From Candidatus Kuenenbacteria bacterium GW2011_GWA2_42_15 (GTDB lineage: Bacteria; Patescibacteriota; Patescibacteriia; UBA2196; GWA2-42-15): DNA of 7,634 nt. Shown piece by piece: positions 5,801 through 7,634 of the stretch. The position numbers were made by a program, and so were the translations under genes. How positions within the stretch are numbered: the stretch's first letter is position 1; every line of letters begins with the position of its first letter. The notes under the pieces were generated by a model, which saw only the letters and a list, made by a program, of their open reading frames with translations, made no database searches and was not told the DNA's origin. The stretch is from assembly GCA_000998185.1 (NCBI GenBank), contig LCCW01000045.1:1-7634 (forward strand), written 5' to 3'.

Positions 5801-5827
5801 TTAGCACTCTCTCTTGACGAGTGCTAA
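5801..5827 (+). promoter_or_regulatory. CIRCE operator, binding site of HrcA
   Basis: A perfect TTAGCACTC-N9-GAGTGCTAA, identical to the conserved CIRCE element that controls chaperone operons in many bacteria. It ends 33 bases before the hrcA start. It overlaps the start point of the upstream promoter and the -35 box of the downstream one, so repression of both is expected, giving autoregulation of hrcA and heat control of the genes after it. Confidence 0.97.
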
Positions 5828-5842
5828 CAGAAGTATTATAAT
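5814..5842 (+). promoter_or_regulatory. Downstream hrcA promoter overlapping CIRCE
   Basis: TTGACG (5814-5819), 17-base spacer, TATAAT (5837-5842). The -35 box spans the CIRCE spacer and the first base of its second arm. The start would be near 5849, leaving a leader of only about 12 bases with no Shine-Dalgarno site. Confidence 0.7.
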
Positions 5843-5860
5843 GTCTTTATACGACAAAAT

Positions 5861-6544
5861 ATGAACGACAGACAGAAAGAGCTATTCCATAATATCGTGC
5901 TTGAGCATATCACTACGGCCAAGGCCATTGGCTCGGAATTTCTGGTTAAAAAATATAATTTGGAAGTTTCTTCGGCCACGACCAGAAACGATATGGCCGA
6001 GCTTGAGGCCGAGGGACTGATTTATCAGCCGCATACTTCGGCCGGCCGCGTGCCGACGGAAAGAGGGTATAATTATTATGTCGCCAATTATTTGTCAAAA
6101 AATCCCGCAGTCGGAGAACGGGATAAAAAAATTTTAGAGCAAGCCAAAGAAAGCGGCGGACAACCGTCCGGCGCTGGCGCGGAGAAAATGCTGGCCAAAG
6201 CAGTCGCTGAACTCGCGGATACGGCCGTGGTCTATTGTCCGTCAAAAAACAACACCTATTACACCGGCTTATCCAATTTGCTGTCGCAGCCGGAATTCGC
6301 CGACTTCAATCTGATTTATCGTCTGACCGAGGTAGTGGATAACTTTGACGAAGTCTTAGACGGTCTTTACGACAAGATAAAAGACATCGAGATAAAAATC
6401 GGTAAAGACAATGCTTTCTCATCTGATTGCGCGAGTATTTTAACGAAAAAGAGCGGCAAGGTTTTCGGTCTGATCGGGCCGATGCGCATGGACTATGAGC
6501 GTAATCTCGGGCTGGTGACTTTTGTTAGAGAATTATTAAATTAA
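5861..6544 (+). CDS. hrcA: Heat-inducible transcription repressor HrcA (compact form)
   Basis: 227 residues. HrcA is a dimeric repressor that binds CIRCE and is released under heat stress. The N-terminal winged helix (about 1-75) is clear: RQKELFHNIVLEHITTAKAI, then SSATTRNDMAELEAEGLI and the wing HTSAGRVPTERGYNYYV. The C-terminal part matches the family end, with GKDNAFSSDCASILTKKSGK and VFGLIGPMRMDYERNLGLV. Typical HrcA has about 340 residues, so about 110 are missing, mostly from the central dimerisation and inserted GAF-like region; the stretch 80-160 is short and divergent. The frame is intact and both ends are conserved, so this looks like a naturally reduced version, not a broken gene. 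A perfect CIRCE lies just upstream. The ATG has no Shine-Dalgarno site. grpE starts 14 bases after the stop, presumably in the same operon. Confidence 0.95.
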   Translation: MNDRQKELFHNIVLEHITTAKAIGSEFLVKKYNLEVSSATTRNDMAELEAEGLIYQPHTSAGRVPTERGYNYYVANYLSKNPAVGERDKKILEQAKESGGQPSGAGAEKMLAKAVAELADTAVVYCPSKNNTYYTGLSNLLSQPEFADFNLIYRLTEVVDNFDEVLDGLYDKIKDIEIKIGKDNAFSSDCASILTKKSGKVFGLIGPMRMDYERNLGLVTFVRELLN

Positions 6545-6558
6545 ACATACGATTAATT

Positions 6559-7164
6559 ATGTTTCAGCATAAAAAAGACGGTCATGAAAAAGATGATGAG
6601 ATTGTAAAAAAGGCAGCCGGCGCCGAGGCGGACGAGACAGTTGAAAGCGAGAGTGATGATAGCGCTTTGGCTGAATGTCAAAAAAAATGCGCGGAATATC
6701 TGTCCGGCTGGCAGCGCAGCCAGGCTGATTACCAAAATTTGGTCAAAGAAACCGCGTCCCGGCGTCAGGAATGGGCGGCATTTGCCGGTCTGGAAATATT
6801 ACACGGAATATTGCCGATTTATGACCATCTGAAACTCGCTTTTACGCATATTCCGGCAGAGCAGAAGAAAATTAATTGGGTGGTCGGCATTGAGCACATC
6901 AAAAATCAGCTGAAGAAATTTCTTGAAAACCAGGGCATTGAAGAGATAAAAACAGTCGGACAAAAATTTGATCCGGCCTTGCATGAAGCGGTTGAACACA
7001 AAGACACACACAGCACGGAAAACACACACAGCACGGAAAACACCAGCGCAGATGCGGGGCAGGTAGAAGAGGCCAAGTCATCCGGCAAGATTATTAAAAA
7101 AGAAATCAGCACCGGATATAAGCTGAACGGCAAAGTGATTCAGGCGGCGAAAGTAATCATTTAG
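6559..7164 (+). CDS. grpE: Nucleotide exchange factor GrpE
   Basis: 201 residues. GrpE is the cytoplasmic dimer that removes ADP from DnaK (Hsp70) and helps set the chaperone cycle to temperature. Residues 1-35 are acidic and poorly structured. The long coiled-coil helix follows (about 36-75; ALAECQKKCAEYLSGWQRSQADYQNLV), then the four-helix part with LEILHGILPIYDHLKLAF. The family signature is GIEHIKNQLKKFLENQGIEEI and VGQKFDPALHEAV, ending in the beta domain (SGKIIKKEISTGYKLNGKVIQAAKVII). Between HEAVEH and SGKII lies an unusual polar insert built partly on a tandem DNA repeat (THSTENTHSTEN). The gene follows hrcA by 14 bases without a clear ribosome site, so it should be under CIRCE control. 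dnaK is not in the window. Confidence 0.95.
   Translation: MFQHKKDGHEKDDEIVKKAAGAEADETVESESDDSALAECQKKCAEYLSGWQRSQADYQNLVKETASRRQEWAAFAGLEILHGILPIYDHLKLAFTHIPAEQKKINWVVGIEHIKNQLKKFLENQGIEEIKTVGQKFDPALHEAVEHKDTHSTENTHSTENTSADAGQVEEAKSSGKIIKKEISTGYKLNGKVIQAAKVII
7004..7043 (+). repeat. 18-bp in-frame tandem repeat inside grpE
   Basis: The unit acacacacagcacggaaa occurs at 7004-7021 and 7022-7039 with a partial third start. Being a multiple of three it keeps the frame and encodes THSTEN twice, at about residues 149-161, in the loop before the beta domain. Copy number may vary between strains by slippage. Confidence 0.85.
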
Positions 7165-7175
7165 GAGAATCAAAC

Positions 7176-7327
7176 ATCAAGAAACAAAAACCAAAAAAAT
7201 TCCAAGCTCCAAATCTCAAGTGCCAAATTACAAACGAACCAAACTGTAATTTAAAATTTGAATTTTGAGGATTAAATATTTATTTGGATTTTGTGATTTG
7301 GAGTTTGTTTGGTGTTTGTATCTTGAT
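7176..7327. repeat. Imperfect palindromic intergenic repeat between grpE and hsp20
   Basis: The left part starts atcaagaaacaaaaaccaaa (7176-7195); the reverse complement of the right end (7308-7327) reads atcaagatacaaacaccaaa, 18 of 20 identical. The similarity continues inward with gaps (ttccaa, ccaaat, caa, ccaaat), so nearly the whole 152 bases can fold back. It is strand-asymmetric: the left half is rich in A and C, the right in T and G. No coding frame is evident. It looks like a MITE or REP-type dispersed element and fills most of the 240-base gap. Confidence 0.6.
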
Positions 7328-7359
7328 TATTGGTATTTAATATTTTAATTATTTTTAAA

Positions 7360-7390
7360 ATTCCCGTCAGTTCCAAACGCTCACGGGGAT
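7360..7390 (+). promoter_or_regulatory. Hairpin just upstream of the hsp20 ribosome site
   Basis: ATTCCCGT (7360-7367) pairs with ACGGGGAT (7383-7390), 8 bp with one G-U, around a 15-base loop. It ends 5 bases before the GGAG ribosome site at 7396-7399. It could affect hsp20 translation, act as an operator or mark transcript processing; there is no T-tract, so it is not a terminator. Confidence 0.4.
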
Positions 7391-7404
7391 TAAATGGAGT
7401 TTAT

Positions 7405-7634
7405 ATGTCTCTCATTAAATGGACCCCCATGCTTGATCCGTTCAATGAAATGGAGCGCCTCTTTGACGGCTGGCCGAGCGCGAGTTTGTCAAATTTCGCG
7501 CCGGCAGTTGATGTCTGGGAGGACGAAAATAATGTTTATGTGGAAACGCCGTTGCCTGGAGTTGATCCGGAAAAGGTTAATATTGCCATTGAGAACGATG
7601 TTTTGACCATTGAAGGCAGTCAGGAAAAGAAAAG
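7405..7634 (+). CDS. hsp20: Hsp20 / alpha-crystallin small heat-shock protein, N-terminal part (3' end outside window)
   Basis: 76 complete codons are visible from ATG 7405 and the frame is still open at the window edge. A GGAG at 7396-7399, 5 bases upstream, sets the start. The protein begins MSLIKWTPMLDPFNEMERLF, the usual short N-terminal arm, followed from about residue 32 by the alpha-crystallin domain: APAVDVWEDENNVYVETPLPGV, then the NIAIENDVLTIEG strands that correspond to the common L-x-I-x-G pattern. Members form oligomers that hold unfolding proteins for refolding by DnaK. Its place after hrcA and grpE fits a heat-shock cluster; whether it belongs to the same transcript is unclear because of the 240-base repeat-filled gap. 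The last part of the domain and the C-terminal I-x-I motif are not visible. Confidence 0.92.
   Translation, partial: MSLIKWTPMLDPFNEMERLFDGWPSASLSNFAPAVDVWEDENNVYVETPLPGVDPEKVNIAIENDVLTIEGSQEKK

Noticed and set aside
5164..7327. CRISPR array
   Set aside because: The repeats are palindromic single elements or one short in-frame tandem, without regularly spaced direct repeats and unique spacers.
7394..7606. 70-codon open frame starting at ATG 7394
   Set aside because: It is out of frame with the clear Hsp20 sequence starting at 7405 and has no family resemblance.

Overview
The window looks like chromosomal DNA from a Patescibacteria (Candidate Phyla Radiation) bacterium, probably a Parcubacteria-like lineage. 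The reasons are a very large membrane-anchored DUF4012 protein (a family I associate strongly with CPR genomes), an unusually compact HrcA, short leaders with weak or absent Shine-Dalgarno sites, tight gene spacing, and AT-rich spacers packed with inverted repeats. The code is standard: no gene here needs UGA as a sense codon. The taxonomic call is inference from gene content, not from a marker gene.

Layout, left to right. (1) 3-533: C-terminal part of a radical-SAM/SPASM protein, cut by the window edge. (2) 554-1522: an IS30-family insertion sequence with both terminal inverted repeats but a transposase that stops right after the catalytic glutamate. (3) 1554-1631: a 25-codon remnant of the start of triosephosphate isomerase (tpiA), whose stop overlaps the GTG start of the next gene. 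(4) 1628-4998: a two-gene unit encoding a 912-residue DUF4012 membrane protein and a CDP-alcohol phosphatidyltransferase, closed by an intrinsic terminator at 5033-5067. (5) 4999-5860: 862 bases without a protein gene but full of signals. They include a sigma70-type promoter (5110-5138), a mobile-looking hairpin (5164-5276), a multibranched RNA fold closed by a stem of about 24 bp (5308-5503), and an intrinsic terminator (5514-5547). Next come a second promoter (5553-5581) reading into a rod-like RNA fold (5608-5729), and finally the heat-shock control region with a perfect CIRCE operator between two promoters. (6) 5861-7634: hrcA, grpE and the start of an Hsp20 small heat-shock protein, with an imperfect palindromic repeat (7176-7327) between grpE and hsp20.

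How the parts work together: the right third is a heat-shock module in which HrcA should repress its own operon through CIRCE, while GrpE (exchange factor for DnaK) and Hsp20 handle unfolded protein. The middle is an envelope module: a membrane-anchored extracytoplasmic protein and a membrane enzyme that would make a CDP-alcohol-derived lipid or polymer precursor. The left is an accessory region disturbed by transposition. The least explained part is the spacer at 5100-5740, which looks like two adjacent, previously unassigned non-coding RNA transcription units; I recognise neither as a known RNA family.
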